Positions 32,712 to 44,325 of a stretch of 64,000 nt of DNA are shown here, one piece after another (within the stretch, counting starts at the first letter, position 1; every line of letters begins with the position of its first letter). The notes below the pieces were generated by a model. The model worked only from the letters and a program-made list of their open reading frames with translations. It made no database searches and had not been told where the DNA came from. The DNA is from Panulirus ornatus (taxonomy: Eukaryota; Arthropoda; Malacostraca; Decapoda; Palinuridae). The position numbers were made by a program, and so were the translations under genes. The stretch is from the NCBI RefSeq assembly GCF_036320965.1, contig NC_092234.1:43406532-43470531 (forward strand), written 5' to 3'.

Positions 32712-33690
32712 GACACACGACTACCTCCAGCTGACAAACACACACCCCAGAGACACACGACCACCAGCTGACACACGCACCCCAGTCACACGACCACCAG
32801 CTGACCACACACACCCCAGACACACGACCACAGCTGACACACACACCCCAGACACACGACCACAGCTGACACACACACCCCAGACACACGACCACCAGCT
32901 GACAACACACACCCCAGAGACACACGACCACCACTGACACACACACCCCAGGACACACGACCACCAGCTGACAACACACACCCCAGAGACACACGACCAC
33001 CAGCTGACACACGCACCCCAGTCACACGACCACCAGCTGACCACACACACCCCAGACACACGACCACAGCTGACACACACACACCCCAGACACTCCGACC
33101 ACCAGCTGACCACACACACCCCAGACACACGACTACCTCCAGCTGACAAACACACACCCCAGAGACACACGACCACCAGCGGACACACACACCCCAGACA
33201 CACGACTACCTCCAGCTGACAAACACACACCCCAGACACACGACCACCAGCTGACACACACACACCCCAGACACACGACCACCAGCTGACACACACACAC
33301 CCCAGACACACGACCACCAGCTGACACACACACCCCAGACACACGACCACCAGCCGACACACACACCCCAGACACTCCGACCACCAGCTGACAACACACA
33401 CCCCAGAGACACACGACCACCAGCTGACAACACACACCCCAGAGACACACGACCACCAAGCTGACACACACACCCCAGGACACACGACCACCAAGCTGAC
33501 ACACACACCCCAGACACACGACCACAGCTGACACACACACCACCCCAGACACACGACCACCACTGACACACACACCCCAGACACACGACTACCTCCAGCT
33601 GACAAACACACACCCCAGAGACACACGACCACCAAGCTGACACACACACCCCAGAGACACACGACCACCAGCTGACACACACACCCCAGA
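32712..33690. repeat. 33-bp minisatellite, block 1 (~30 copies)
   Basis: The unit contains ACACACGACCACCAGCTGAC then ACACACACCCCAG. Variants include CACTCCGACC, ACGACTACCTCC and ACGCACCCCAGT. The period is 33 with 1-2-base indels, so - strand frames of 130-326 codons stay open as 11-residue repeats. These are artefacts. The order of variants recurs in blocks shared with 36.8-37.3 and 38.2-38.7 kb. Confidence 0.97.
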
Positions 33691-33925
33691 CACTCCGACA
33701 CACCCTAGATGGGAGACACATGTTTGTCGACTTTGGGTGAGGTGGGAGTCGTCACCCAGCCCCAGGTGTGCCCCAGGTGTTCGCCTACATATTGCTTGCC
33801 AGGCAATCAGTGTCGACCCCCTGTATTGCTATGAGTTTGAGCCAGGCCTCCCACTCGACCCAGGGACACGTCTCTTAAGTGGACAATAACCACTGGGTTT
33901 AATGGCCCTTAAAAAAAAGAAAAGA
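33691..33925 (+). repeat. Duplicated module B, right part, copy 1
   Basis: GACACACCCTAGATGGGAGA through the TCTCTTAAGTGGACAATAAC end. It also occurs at 35665-35900 and 37260-37480. Confidence 0.95.
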
Positions 33926-33976
33926 AAAAATAAAATGGCTTCCCACGACCTTCCATTATCCAATTTAAAAGCCTTA

Positions 33977-34028
<52 letters not shown>

Positions 34029-34253
34029 GGGCACACAGACGGAAGGTGCTGGAGGAGGCGGTAGAGGAACGATGCGTACATGATTCGGAGTATTCCTATG
34101 AGTCCACGGGGAAAATGAAACACGATAAGTTCCCTAGTGCACTTTCGTGTAATAATCACATCATCAGGGGAGACACAAGAGAGAAATATAACAGTCAGTT
34201 GATATACATCGAGGAGACGAAGCTAGGACGCCATTTGGTAAACATGTGATTCT
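33926..34253 (+). repeat. Duplicated module C, copy 1, with family-C repeat
   Basis: AAATGGCTTCCCACGACCTT, a CT run (33980-34026), GGGGGCACACAGACGGAAGG, then the family-C repeat from about 34090 (ACGCCATTTGGTAAACATGT at the end). The second copy is at 37485-37790. Confidence 0.95.
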
Positions 34254-34269
34254 CCATATATATATATAT

Positions 34270-35030
34270 ATTATTATTATTATAATTATTATTATTATTA
34301 TAATTATTATTATTATTATAATTATTATTATTATTATCATTATTATTATTATTATCATTACCATTATTATTATTATTATAATTATTATTATTATTAATAT
34401 TATTATTATTATTATCATTATTATTATCATTATTATTATTATTTTATTATTATTATTATCATTATTATTATTATTGTTATTATTATTATCATTACCATTA
34501 TTATTATTATCATTATTATTATCATTACCATTATTATTATTATCATTATTATTATTATCATTACCATTATTATTATTATCATTACCATTATTATTATTAT
34601 CATTACCATTATTATTATTATCATTACCATTATTATTATTATTATCATTATTATTATCATTACCATTATTATTATTATCATTACCATTATTATTATTATC
34701 ATTACCATTATTATTATTATCATTACCATTATTATTATTATCATTATTATTATCATTACCATTATTATTATTATCATTATTATTATCATTACCATTATTA
34801 TTATTATTATCATTACCATTATTATTATTATTATCATTACCATTATTATTATTATCATTACCATTATTATTATTATCATTACCATTATTATTATTATTAA
34901 TATTATTATTATTATCATTATTATTATCATTACCATTATTATTATTATTATCATTACCATTATTATTATTATTAATATTATTATTATTATCATTACCATT
35001 ATTATTATTATTAATATTATTATTATTATA
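34270..35030. repeat. ~760-bp ATT/ATC/ACC trinucleotide array
   Basis: Mostly (ATT)n with regularly placed ATC and ACC. A block ATTACCATTATTATTATT, then ATC, recurs many times with lengths of 21, 24 or 36. It gives open frames in several registers (312 codons of Asn/Asp/Gly on the - strand, 265 of Ile/Leu on the +). These are artefacts. The otherwise matching module at 37.8 kb has no such array. Confidence 0.97.
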
Positions 35031-35127
35031 TATATATATATAATATATATATATAATATATAATATATATATATATATCCAGCTCACGTCATGGAAAGCC
35101 ATTAAAGTATCTTAACATCTTGTTAAG
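35031..35127 (+). repeat. Module C right end with TA runs
   Basis: TA/TAATA runs, then CCAGCTCACGTCATGGAAAG and CATCTTGTTAAGGCGTGCGT, repeated at 37790-37890. Confidence 0.9.
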
Positions 35128-35224
35128 GCGTGCGTGTGTGTGTGTGTGTGTTGTGTGTGTGTGTGTGTGGTGTGTGGTGTGTGATGTGGTGTTGGGTGTG
35201 TGGTGTGGGGTGTGTGTGTGTGTG
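35128..35224. repeat. GT-rich microsatellite with GTGTGGTGT units
   Basis: GT with interspersed GTGTGG and GATGTGG motifs, the same motif family as the array at 38.7-39.1 kb. Confidence 0.93.
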
Positions 35225-35517
35225 CACATCTCGGTCACTGTGGTAATACACTGTGCAGTTGGTTTATCGTATCACCAAGTAGGAAAATTCCTCAGTTGTT
35301 GACGCCACATGAGACTGGGGTCGGGGGTGAGATCACATAATGAGGTGGTCAGAGATGACTCTTTTCCTAGAGTAACGTTGAGGGTAATTAGTGTGGATAA
35401 TTAACGCAATTCAAGACGAGGAGGTGGAGGAGGAGGTGGTGGAAAGTTTTCCTAGTGTCCAGCTGGTTTATGTGGCTCCGGCTGACGGTCACCCCAGACG
35501 ATTATGGTGTTTTGACA
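35225..35517 (+). repeat. Duplicated module B, left part, copy 1
   Basis: ACATCTCGGTCACTGTGGTA to ACGATTATGGTGTTTTGACA. Copies at 36492-36777 and 37903-38190. Confidence 0.95.
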
Positions 35518-35664
35518 CAACACACACACACACAACACACACACACACAACACACACACACACACACAACACACACACACACACACAACACACACACACA
35601 CAACACACACACACACACACCCCAGACACACGACCACCAGCTGACAACACACACCCCAGACACT
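35518..35664. repeat. (AC)n and short 33-bp minisatellite remnant
   Basis: AC with ACAACAC interruptions to about 35621, then only about one and a half 33-bp units. The same position holds about 15 units at 36.8 kb. Confidence 0.93.
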
Positions 35665-35900
35665 CCGACACACCCTAGATGGGGACACATGTTTGTCGAC
35701 TTTGGGTGAGGTGGAAGTCGTCACCCAGCCCCAGGTGTGCCCCAGGTGTTCGCCTACATATTGCTTGCCAGGCAATCAGTGTCGACCCCCCCTGAAATTG
35801 CTATGAGTTTTGGAGCGAGGCCTCCACTCGGACCCAGACACGTCTCTTAAGTGGACAATAACCACTGGGTTTAATGGCCCTTAAAAAAAAAACAAAAAAA
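35665..35900 (+). repeat. Duplicated module B, right part, copy 2
   Basis: Matches 33691-33925 with a few indels (GATGGGGACA for GATGGGAGACA; extra C and T bases). It ends in a longer A-run. Confidence 0.95.
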
Positions 35901-35901
35901 A

Positions 35902-36473
35902 AAAAAAAACATCCCTGTGGTGAAGGACAGACAGGAGAGGATAGTGAAACCCAGAGTGTGGCAATGGAAGGAAAGAAAGAGATATCAAAGCGGCCCACTC
36001 TCGAGTTGCCACCGCCGTACAAATCATTATGGCAGGCTCTGCCGCCTCCCTCAGGTTTATGGTGAGTGGCTCACAAGAGCAGAAACCAAAGTGATATGGT
36101 GTAGAAAATGGAAATGTGGACAGATAATGAGCGTAGGTCAAGGAAGGGGTCAGGGTGTCGGGGTCAAACTTGGGTAGGCGAGAGCTGGGATTGGCTTGGA
36201 TTCGAACTGAGTTTAGTACGTGTTGGAGGGGGGGGGGGGTTGCTTGAACACCCCCTTCCCCTTACCCTTCCCCTCCCTTCCCTTCTCCCTTCCCTTCTCC
36301 CTTCCCTTCTCCCTTCCCTTCTCCCTTCCATAGGCTTGGGAGCAAGTATCCCACACAGGGAGGGAGGGATCGGTCCGCGGGGATAAGGAGTAATTGTTCT
36401 GAAAGAGACGACTTTGCTGGATCTGAAGAGGAAGTCCCATTTTCGTCAGCGCCAGACTGATTTGTTTGGGTGA
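35902..36473 (+). repeat. Duplicated module A, copy 2
   Basis: Second copy of 31852-32402. Two extra CTTCCCTTCTCC units and several 1-base deletions in homopolymers. Confidence 0.95.
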
Positions 36474-36777
36474 TGTGTGTGTGTGTGTGTGCACATCTCG
36501 GTCACTGTGGTAATACACTGTGCAGTTGGTTTATCGTATCACCAAGTAGGAAAATTCCTCAGTTGTTGACGCCACATGAGACTGGGGTCGGGGGTGAGAT
36601 CACATAATGAGGTGGTCAGAGATGACTCTTTTCTAGAGTAACGTTGAGGGTAATTAGTGTGGATAATTAACGCAATTCAAGACGAGGAGGTGGAGGAGGA
36701 GGGGTGTGGAAATTTTCCTAGTGTCCAGCTTTTATGTGGCTCCGGCTGACGGTCACCCCAGACGATTATGGTGTTTT
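36474..36777 (+). repeat. Short GT run plus module B left part, copy 2
   Basis: The GT run has only about 9 units here, then the ACATCTCGGTCACTG module as at 35225. Confidence 0.95.
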
Positions 36778-37260
36778 CACACACACACCACCCCAGACAC
36801 ACGACCACCAAGCTGACACACACACCCCAGGACACACGACCACCAAGCTGACACACACACACCCCAGACACACGACCACCAAGCTGACACACACACACCC
36901 CAGGACACACGACCACCAGCTGACAACACACACCCCAGAGACACACGACCACCAGCTGACCACACACACCCCAGGACACACGACCACCAAGCTGACACAC
37001 ACACCCCAGACACACGACTACCACCAGCTGACACACACACCCCAGGACACACGACCACCAGCTGACACACACACCCCAGACACACGACTACCTCCAGCTG
37101 ACAAACACACACCCCAGAGACACACGACCACCAAGCTGACACACACACCCCAGACACTCCGACCACCAGCTGACACACACACCCCAGACACACGACCACC
37201 AGCTGACACACGCACACCAGACACACGACCACCAGCTGACACACACACCCCAGACACTCC
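36778..37260. repeat. 33-bp minisatellite, block 2 (~15 copies)
   Basis: Same unit as 32712-33690, with the ACCACCAAGCTGAC variant enriched. ORFs are artefacts. Confidence 0.97.
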
Positions 37261-37480
37261 GACACACCCTAGATGGGAGACACATGTTTGTCGACTTTGG
37301 GTGAGGTGGGAGTCGTCACCCAGCCCCAGGTGTGCCCCAGGTGTTCGCCTACATATTGCTTGCCAGGCAATCAGTGTCGACCCCCCCTATTGCTATGAGT
37401 TTGAGCGAGGCCTCCCACTCGACCCAGACACGTCTCTTAAGTGGACAATAACCACTGGGTTTAATGGCCCTTAAAAAAAA
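37261..37480 (+). repeat. Duplicated module B, right part, copy 3
   Basis: GACACACCCTAGATGGGAGA to GGGTTTAATGGCCC. Confidence 0.95.
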
Positions 37481-37484
37481 GAAA

Positions 37485-37900
37485 AGAAAAAATAAAATGG
37501 CTTCCCACGACCTTCCATTATCCAATTTAAAAGCCTTATTTCTCTTCTCTCTCTCTCTCTGGGGGCACACAGACGGAAGGTGCTGGAGGAGGCGGTAGAG
37601 GAACGATGCGTACATATTCGACGTATTCCTATGAGTCCACGGGGAAAATGAAACACGATAAGTTCCCTAGTGCACTTTCGTGTAATAATCACATCATCAG
37701 GGGAGACACAAGAGAGAAATATAACAGTCAGTTGATATACATCGAGGAGACGAAGCTAGGACGCCATTTGGTAAACATGTGATTCTCCATATATATATAT
37801 ATAATATATATATATATTATATATATATATATCCAGCTCACGTCATGGAAAGCCATTAAAGTATCTTAACATCTTGTTAAGGCGTGCGTGTGTGTGTGTG
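37485..37900 (+). repeat. Duplicated module C, copy 2, with family-C repeat
   Basis: Matches 33926-34253 plus 35031-35127, but with a much shorter CT run (37544-37560) and only TA/TAATA at the site of the 760-bp ATT array. Confidence 0.95.
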
Positions 37901-38190
37901 TGCACATCTCGGTCACTGTGGTAATACACTGTGCAGTTGGTTTATCGTATCACCAAGTAGGAAAATTCCTCAGTTGTTGACGCCACATGAGACTGGGGTC
38001 GGGGGTGAGATCACATAATGAGGTGGTCAGAGATGACTCTTTTCTAGAGTAACGTTGAGGGTAATTAGTGTGGATAATTAACGCAATTCAAGACGAGGAG
38101 GTGGAGGAGGAGGTGGTGGAAAGTTTTCCTAGTGTCCAGCTGGTTTATGTGGCTCCGGCTGACGGACACCCCAGACGATTATGGTGTTTT
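37901..38190 (+). repeat. Duplicated module B, left part, copy 3
   Basis: Matches 35225-35517. Confidence 0.95.
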
Positions 38191-38706
38191 GACACACACA
38201 CACACCCCAGAGACACACGACCACCAAGCTGACACACACACCCCAGACACACGACTACCACCAGCTGACACACACACACCCCAGAGACACACGACCACCA
38301 GCGGACACACACACCCCAGACACACGACTACCTCCAGCTGACAAACACACACCCCAGACACACGACTACCACCAGCTGACACACGCACCCCAGTCACACG
38401 ACCACCAGCTGACACACGCACCCCAGTCACACGACCACCAGCTGACACACGCACCCCAGTCACACGACCACCAGCTGACACACGCACCCCAGTCACACGA
38501 CCACCAGCTGACACACACACACCCCAGACACACGACCACCAGCTGACACACGCACCCCAGACACACGACCACCAGCTGACACACACACCCCAGGACACAC
38601 GACCACCAGCTGACACACACACCCCAGACACTCCGACCACCAGCTGACACACACACACCACCCCAGACACACGACTACCTCCAGCTGACAAACACACACC
38701 CCAGAC
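38191..38706. repeat. 33-bp minisatellite, block 3 (~15 copies)
   Basis: Same unit. Four consecutive ACACGCACCCCAGTCACACG variants at 38385-38500 form a homogenised sub-block. Confidence 0.97.
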
Positions 38707-39112
38707 ACTGTGGTGTGGGGTGTGTGGTGTGGGGTGTGTAGTGTGGGGCGTGGGGTGTGTGGTGTGGGGTGTGTAGTGTGGAGTGTGTGGTGTGGGGTGT
38801 GTAGTGTGGGGTGTGTGGTGTGGGGTGTGTGGTGTGTGGTGTGTGATGTGGTGTGGGGTGTGTGGTGTGTGATGTGGTGTTGGGTGTGTGGTGTGGGGTG
38901 TGTGGTGTGGGGTGTGTGGTGTGGGGTGTGTAGTGTGGGGTGTGTGGTGTGGGGTGTGTGGTGTGGGGTGTGTAGTGTGGGGTGTGTGGTGTGTGATGTG
39001 GTGTGGGGTGTGGTGGTGTGGGGTGTGTGGTGTGGGGTGTGTGGTGTGGGGTGTGTAGTGTGGGGTGTGTGGTGTGTGATGTGGTGTGGGGTGTGGTGGT
39101 GTGGGGTGTGTA
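38707..39112. repeat. GTGTGGTGTGGGGTGTGTAG array, ~400 bp
   Basis: Units of GTGTGGGGT, GTGTGTAGT and GTGATGTGGT in changing order. The junction with the preceding minisatellite is abrupt, at CAGACACTG. Open frames both ways are artefacts. Confidence 0.95.
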
Positions 39113-39255
39113 ATAAGACGCCCCCGTGTACGACTGGCTGGCCACCAGTATGGAGGGAGAGAGACAGTGATTGTGAGGTTACACTTCGCTTTCAAAGTCA
39201 TTTCAAACGAGGCCACAACACCGGACCCCTTTGTTTATACCTTGGCGTAAAAGAT

Positions 39256-39257
<2 letters not shown>

Positions 39258-39298
<41 letters not shown>
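39258..39298. repeat. (GT)n microsatellite
   Basis: 41 bases of GT. Confidence 0.97.
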
Positions 39299-39300
<2 letters not shown>

Positions 39301-39475
39301 CAACAACATTGTTTCAACGGCCCCGGGGCGAGACATGCGCCTCTGGCTACCTCCCCCCCCAGGCATGTGGGGAGGGATGCGCGGGGCAATGCGCATGACT
39401 GGGTCTTACCCCGTGCGTGGATCTGTGTGCGCTCGGTGGCGCGCAGTGCAGGTACGAGAACATGTGGCCAGATAG

Positions 39476-39806
39476 AACCTTTGAACAAGTAGGAGAACAT
39501 TTGAACAAGTAGGAGAACATTTGAACAGGTAGGAGAACACTTGAACAGGTAAGAAAACCTTTGAACAAGTAGAACATTTGAACAAGTACGAGAACATTTG
39601 AACAAGTAGGAGAACATTTGAACAGGTAGGAGAACATTTGAACAGGGAGGAGAACATTTGAACAGGTTGGCGAACATTTGAACATGTAGGAGAACACTTG
39701 GCCAGATAGAGCTTTTGAACAAGTAGGAGAACATTTGAACAGGTAGGAGAACATTTGAACAAGTAGGAGAACATTTGAACAAGTAGGAGAACATATGAAC
39801 AGGTGA
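39476..39806. repeat. 20-bp minisatellite, ~16 copies
   Basis: The unit is AGGAGAACATTTGAACAAGT. A block containing GGCCAGATAGAACCTTTGAA-type sequence occurs at both 39466 and 39700. Confidence 0.96.
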
Positions 39807-39911
39807 ACCAAACTACAGTAATGATCACGTCATCATTATCTTGTTCCCATGGTGACCATCAGACCAGTACAACAAGCTAATGTCCCGTTTATTCTCGAGA
39901 CTCTACGAGCG

Positions 39912-40190
39912 TCACGTGACCATGGATGTTCAGATGATTCGAATCAAAGACTCGAAACATCTGTTCGTGAAACAGGGTCGGAGTCCCTCACATTCGCAAT
40001 GGCAGGTATTCCATGGATGTTCAGATAATTCGAATCAAAGACTCGAAACATCTGTTCATGAAACAGGGTCGGAGTCCCTCACATTCGCAATGGCAGGTAT
40101 TCCATGGATGTTCAGATAATTCGAATCAAAGACTCGAAACATCTGTTCGTGATTCAGGGTCGGAGTCCCTCACATTCGCTGTTGTGGGTG
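39912..40190. repeat. 91-bp tandem repeat, ~3 copies
   Basis: Each unit runs from CCATGGATGTTCAGATAATT through ACATCTGTTC to TCACATTCGCAATGGCAGG. A 207-codon + frame spans it and continues into the ATT array. No domain. Confidence 0.95.
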
Positions 40191-40287
40191 TTCCCTTCGT
40201 CAGCAGCTCACACAGAGAATGGAACGTAGACATAAGAACGAGACTTGAAACAAGAATGAAAAATGTGATGATTACGCTGAATTATGA

Positions 40288-40335
<48 letters not shown>

Positions 40336-40371
40336 GTTATTATTATTATCATTATTATTATTATCATTATT

Positions 40372-40445
<74 letters not shown>

Positions 40446-40519
40446 TATTATTATTATTATTAATATTATTATTATTATTATTATTATTATTATCATTATT
40501 ATTATCATCATTATTATTA

Positions 40520-40559
<40 letters not shown>

Positions 40560-40580
40560 CATTACCATTATTATTATTAC

Positions 40581-40613
<33 letters not shown>

Positions 40614-40635
40614 CATTATTATCATTATCATTATG
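40288..40635. repeat. (ATT)n array with ATC interruptions
   Basis: About 348 bases. Composition matches the 34.3-kb array but the ACC blocks are rare. Confidence 0.97.
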
Positions 40636-40969
40636 AAATGTAAGTTTTGGAACACTACCACATATACGGGATAATGTCATTATTTTACATCCTGTTTGAA
40701 GACAATCATTAATTCCTTTTTTTTTCCTATAATTAAGTGGACTGGGGTCGTAGAATCTTCCACTGTGAAAACGTTTTTTGCGTTAATTATTCAGTTCCTG
40801 ACGTCCCCTTACACCATCCTTAGCAGGTCTTCCCTGTTGAGCTGAGCTGCTCCTTAAACTGTTCACTTCTCGTGAATTTGATAGAAAACGTTTGGATTGT
40901 CCCCTACTTGTCCACCACACACTGTTGTTCAAGATTTCTCTGTTCGTTCTGTGCCTTCCTGTGTACGTA

Positions 40970-41009
<40 letters not shown>

Positions 41010-41204
41010 TTCCTGTCAGGCTGCCATGGTCATGAAGAGTGACGTGGGGTGATTACTGTCTGCCTGTGTGGACACTCCCCCCTCAGCCCCACACACACAC
41101 ACCACCGCCACGACCCACCTCCTCCCTCCTCCACCTCCTGACACTGGCTGGGGTTGGCGGAGGACATTAACGTCACAGACCCTCAATGTAGACCTTTCCT
41201 TAGA
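40636..41204. other. Gene-free spacer with (GT)n
   Basis: Low-repeat apart from a GT run at 40974-41008. No gene seen. Confidence 0.45.
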
Positions 41205-41760
41205 TTGGTCTGGGAGGTCTTCTACCCCTCACAGCTGGGGGTCTGGGACCTTACCTTACCTTACGATGGTTTGGGAGGTCTTCTACCCCTCACAGCTGGG
41301 GGTCTGGGACCTTACCTTACCTTACGATGGTTTGGGAGGTCTTCTACCCTCACAGCTGGGGGTCTGGGACCTTACCTTACCTTACGATGGTTTGGGAGGT
41401 CTTCTACCCCTCACAGCTGGGGGTCTGGGACCTTACCTTACCTTACGTATACCTTACGATGGTTTGGGAGGTCTTCTACCCCCACAGCTGGGGGTCTGGG
41501 ACCTTACCTTACCTTACGATGGTTTGGGAGGTCTTCTACCCCTCACAGCTGGGGGTCTGGGACCTTACCTTACCTTACGATGGTTTGGGAGGTCTTCTAC
41601 CCTCACAGCTGGGGGTCTAGGACCTTACCTTACCTTACGTATACCTTACGATGGTTTGGGAGGTCTTCTACCCCCACAGCTGGGGGTCTGGGACCTTACC
41701 TTACCTTACGATGGTTTGGGAGGTCTTCTACCCCTCACAGCTGGGGGTCCGGGACCAAGC
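41205..41760. repeat. 62-bp minisatellite with 75-bp variants, ~9 copies
   Basis: The unit contains GATGGTTTGGGAGGTCTTCT then CACAGCTGGGGGTCTGGGAC and CTTACCTTACCTTAC. Two units (near 41440 and 41637) carry an extra GTATACCTTAC and are spaced about 190 bases apart, pointing to a three-unit block duplication. Frames of 97-242 codons are artefacts. Confidence 0.95.
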
Positions 41761-42957
41761 TGTCGTGTTGTCCCAACGCTTAACCAGGCTGTTTGAGGCT
41801 GCATCGCAAACCTAGTACAAGCCCAGCGAGCAAAAATAATCGAAACCCTCTCATGTTAGCGTCTGACGAATGGAATAAACGCATGACGTAGAATGTACGT
41901 CGATGACGTCACAACATTGACGAGGCGCAGCGACACGTCGTCCTTCCTCCGTCGTCGTCGTGGTGGAGGGCGACGTGGTGTGAGGTGTAGGGTGCCTGGA
42001 CGAGGAGAGATCTGCGTGCTCTGCGGTAAAATAGATTTAAAAGAAACTACTTTAGTCTACGATCAAAGAGATTGCATAGAAAATGAAAAGAAATCATGGT
42101 GTGGGACGTTGGGGGTGAAGAAAACGTGATAGGGGTGTGTGATTGCTTCCTTGATTTTCAGAGGGACAATTACTCCTGATAATTGGGATCCATTTAGGGT
42201 CGTTAACGCCGTGATGAGAGTTTAGGGGGGGAGGGGAGATGTTAAATGGCATATTGCTTCGCCAAGGCATTGTGGTAGACCATTTTAAATGGATGGACGA
42301 GTTAAGGTGATGTGGTCTAGGGTGTGAGGGAGACTCGATAATAAGTGTTAAAATTGCTCTCACTACTTATGAAATGGAATCATTAGCCAGTTAGGAGTTA
42401 GGCTGAGGGCAAGCAAGGAGAGTGGGGAGGCAAGGAGTGGGGTGAGAGGTGTGCTGGAGGGAGAGTTGCTGGCTCCCCTCTCACAGCTTCGGGCAAGAAG
42501 AGGGGGGGGGGGGACAGAAAATGGCATGAAGGGTGAAAGAAAATGGCTTTTAAGGGGATGGGGGGTGAAAGAAAATGGCTTTTAAGGGGGGGTGCTTTCT
42601 TAATGATTCTCTGTATGGCTTTTTGATTTTCCTAAAGGAGATGGACAGGAAATCTCTATAGAGTTAAACCAATAATTGGGTGGACATGGAAAAGGTAGAA
42701 ATATGGGAAAGAAATGTGGGATGGGGGTTTACATGTCTGGATACCTCATTAAAAAAAGAGACAAGGGTTGATTAAGGGACAGTTTGATGTTAAGGCTGTA
42801 ATAGTATGCTTAATGAACCCAGGTAAATGGATGGAGAGAGAGAGGATGATATGGGGGGGCCAATATGGCCTCCTGTAGCTTACATGAGTGATGAGGGACA
42901 GTGTATGAGGGGGTATATGAGGGAGACCGGCAATTCATGAGGTGGACAGGGCGCGTG

Positions 42958-42959
<2 letters not shown>
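41761..42959. other. Gene-free low-repeat DNA
   Basis: About 1.2 kb without recognised gene. It holds a duplicated GGGTGAAAGAAAATGGCTTT near 42530-42580, a G-run near 42502, and a perfect CRE at 41904-41911. Confidence 0.45.
41904..41911. promoter_or_regulatory. Full CRE palindrome TGACGTCA
   Basis: A CREB/ATF-type octamer with a TGACG half-site 20 bases upstream (41884). Function not demonstrable from sequence. Confidence 0.25.

Positions 42960-43034
<75 letters not shown>
42960..43034. repeat. (GA)n microsatellite
   Basis: 75 bases of pure GA. Confidence 0.98.
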
Positions 43035-43037
<3 letters not shown>

Positions 43038-43068
43038 ATAGGAAGCATACCCATGGCTACTCACAGTG

Positions 43069-43175
43069 TGTGTGTGTGTGTGTGTGTGTCTAGTAGGGTG
43101 CGTTTGATGTGGGGGGTGGGGATGCGCTTGATGTGGGGGGATGCGCTTGATGTGGGGGGGATGCGCTTGGTGTGG
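43069..43175. repeat. (GT)n and 19-bp GATGCGCTTGATGTGGGGG repeat
   Basis: A GT run to 43089, then about four copies of the 19-bp unit. Confidence 0.9.
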
Positions 43176-43494
43176 GGGGAAATACGATACTTCCGGATGG
43201 AATACATTACTTGACATAATGGGAAGCGTTGAGTGTTGGGGGGTTCACGCCGCCCGTTTTCTTCAGCGCTGTGACGCAGACCTCATGACGTGTGGAGTCC
43301 ATTTTTTTCTTCTCTCTTTTCTTTCCTCGATTTTTTTTTGTCTGAGCGAACTACATTGACACTCGCCTGTGTAATGATGGGTTTAACGATGGGAAGGGAG
43401 CATTTTGTAATATGACCTCAGTCGAGCTGAACTTTGAATAGATGTGTTGAGGTGGGACTTAAGTAAATGGGTTGTGCGGCGTCCGTTTTCTGTT

Positions 43495-43495
<1 letters not shown>

Positions 43496-43543
<48 letters not shown>
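43496..43543. repeat. (GT)n microsatellite
   Basis: 48 bases of GT. Confidence 0.98.
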
Positions 43544-43545
<2 letters not shown>

Positions 43546-44059
43546 ACCTCTCGCGTTTTCCCAAGGCCATGTTAGCGTGTCGTGTGTCGTCCACGACTGG
43601 TGAGGAAGTGATTGGTGTATATTGATGAAAGGTCTATGGAATTTCAACATTTAGCTTTTAATTTGCATATTGAGAAGATAGCACACGAGCCAAGACATAG
43701 CGGTCCTTGGCCCTGGTACGTAACGCTTGCGTAACAGGAGCGCGTTACGTGTTGTTACCCGTAACACAGAGGGTGGTGACGAAGGCTAACCTGACCCCCC
43801 CCCTGACCTTTGACCCCCCTAATTAGGCCTATTCAGTACCTTTGACCCCAATTAGGCCTATTCGGTTGACCCAAAGATAATGTAATTTAGTGAAAAAAAA
43901 GTTTTTTGAACATATTTTGTATATCTAGTCTTTCAATATGTATAAGACCGAATGTTCTCTGTTCTGTTATGAACACAGACACAGTAGAACCGGGTTGAAC
44001 ACGTTGCTGTGTTATCAGGTAACTGCACTAAAGATAACAAGGTAACAATAACTGAATTA
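43544..44059. other. Gene-free spacer
   Basis: A short duplication, CCTAATTAGGCCTATTC, near 43818-43863. Nothing else recognised. Confidence 0.45.
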
Positions 44060-44325
44060 TTGATGATTTGAATATTTGGTGCTCAAAACACTAACTGATA
44101 ATTTGGCCGCTCAGAACACTAACTGATAATTTGATGCACAGAACTCTAACTGATAATTTGGTGCTCAGAATACTAACTGATAATTATATAGTCAGAACAC
44201 TGGCTGATAATTTGTGCTCAGAACACCGGCTGATAATTTAAAGCCCAGAAACATGTGCTGATAATTTGGTGCTCAGAACACTGGCTAATGATAACTGGTG
44301 CTCAGAACACTGGGTGATAATTGAG
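44060..44325. repeat. Degenerate 27-bp minisatellite, ~10 copies
   Basis: The unit contains CTGATAATTTGGTGCTCAGA then ACACTAA, with frequent substitutions and indels. Confidence 0.9.

Noticed and set aside
32491..33721. Cys/Val/Gly-rich frames up to 326 codons resembling a secreted Cys-rich protein
   Set aside because: 11-residue repeats produced by the 33-bp minisatellite; three overlapping frames are open at once and indels shift between them.
34164..35102. 312-codon Asn/Asp/Gly-rich frame that looks like a prion-like domain
   Set aside because: It is the - strand reading of the ATT/ATC/ACC trinucleotide array; the other strand is equally open as Ile/Leu. No flanking domain or splice context.
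41250..41760. CCTTA runs as telomere repeats
   Set aside because: The motif is CCTTA/TAAGG, not CCTAA/TTAGG, and it is embedded in the 62-bp minisatellite.
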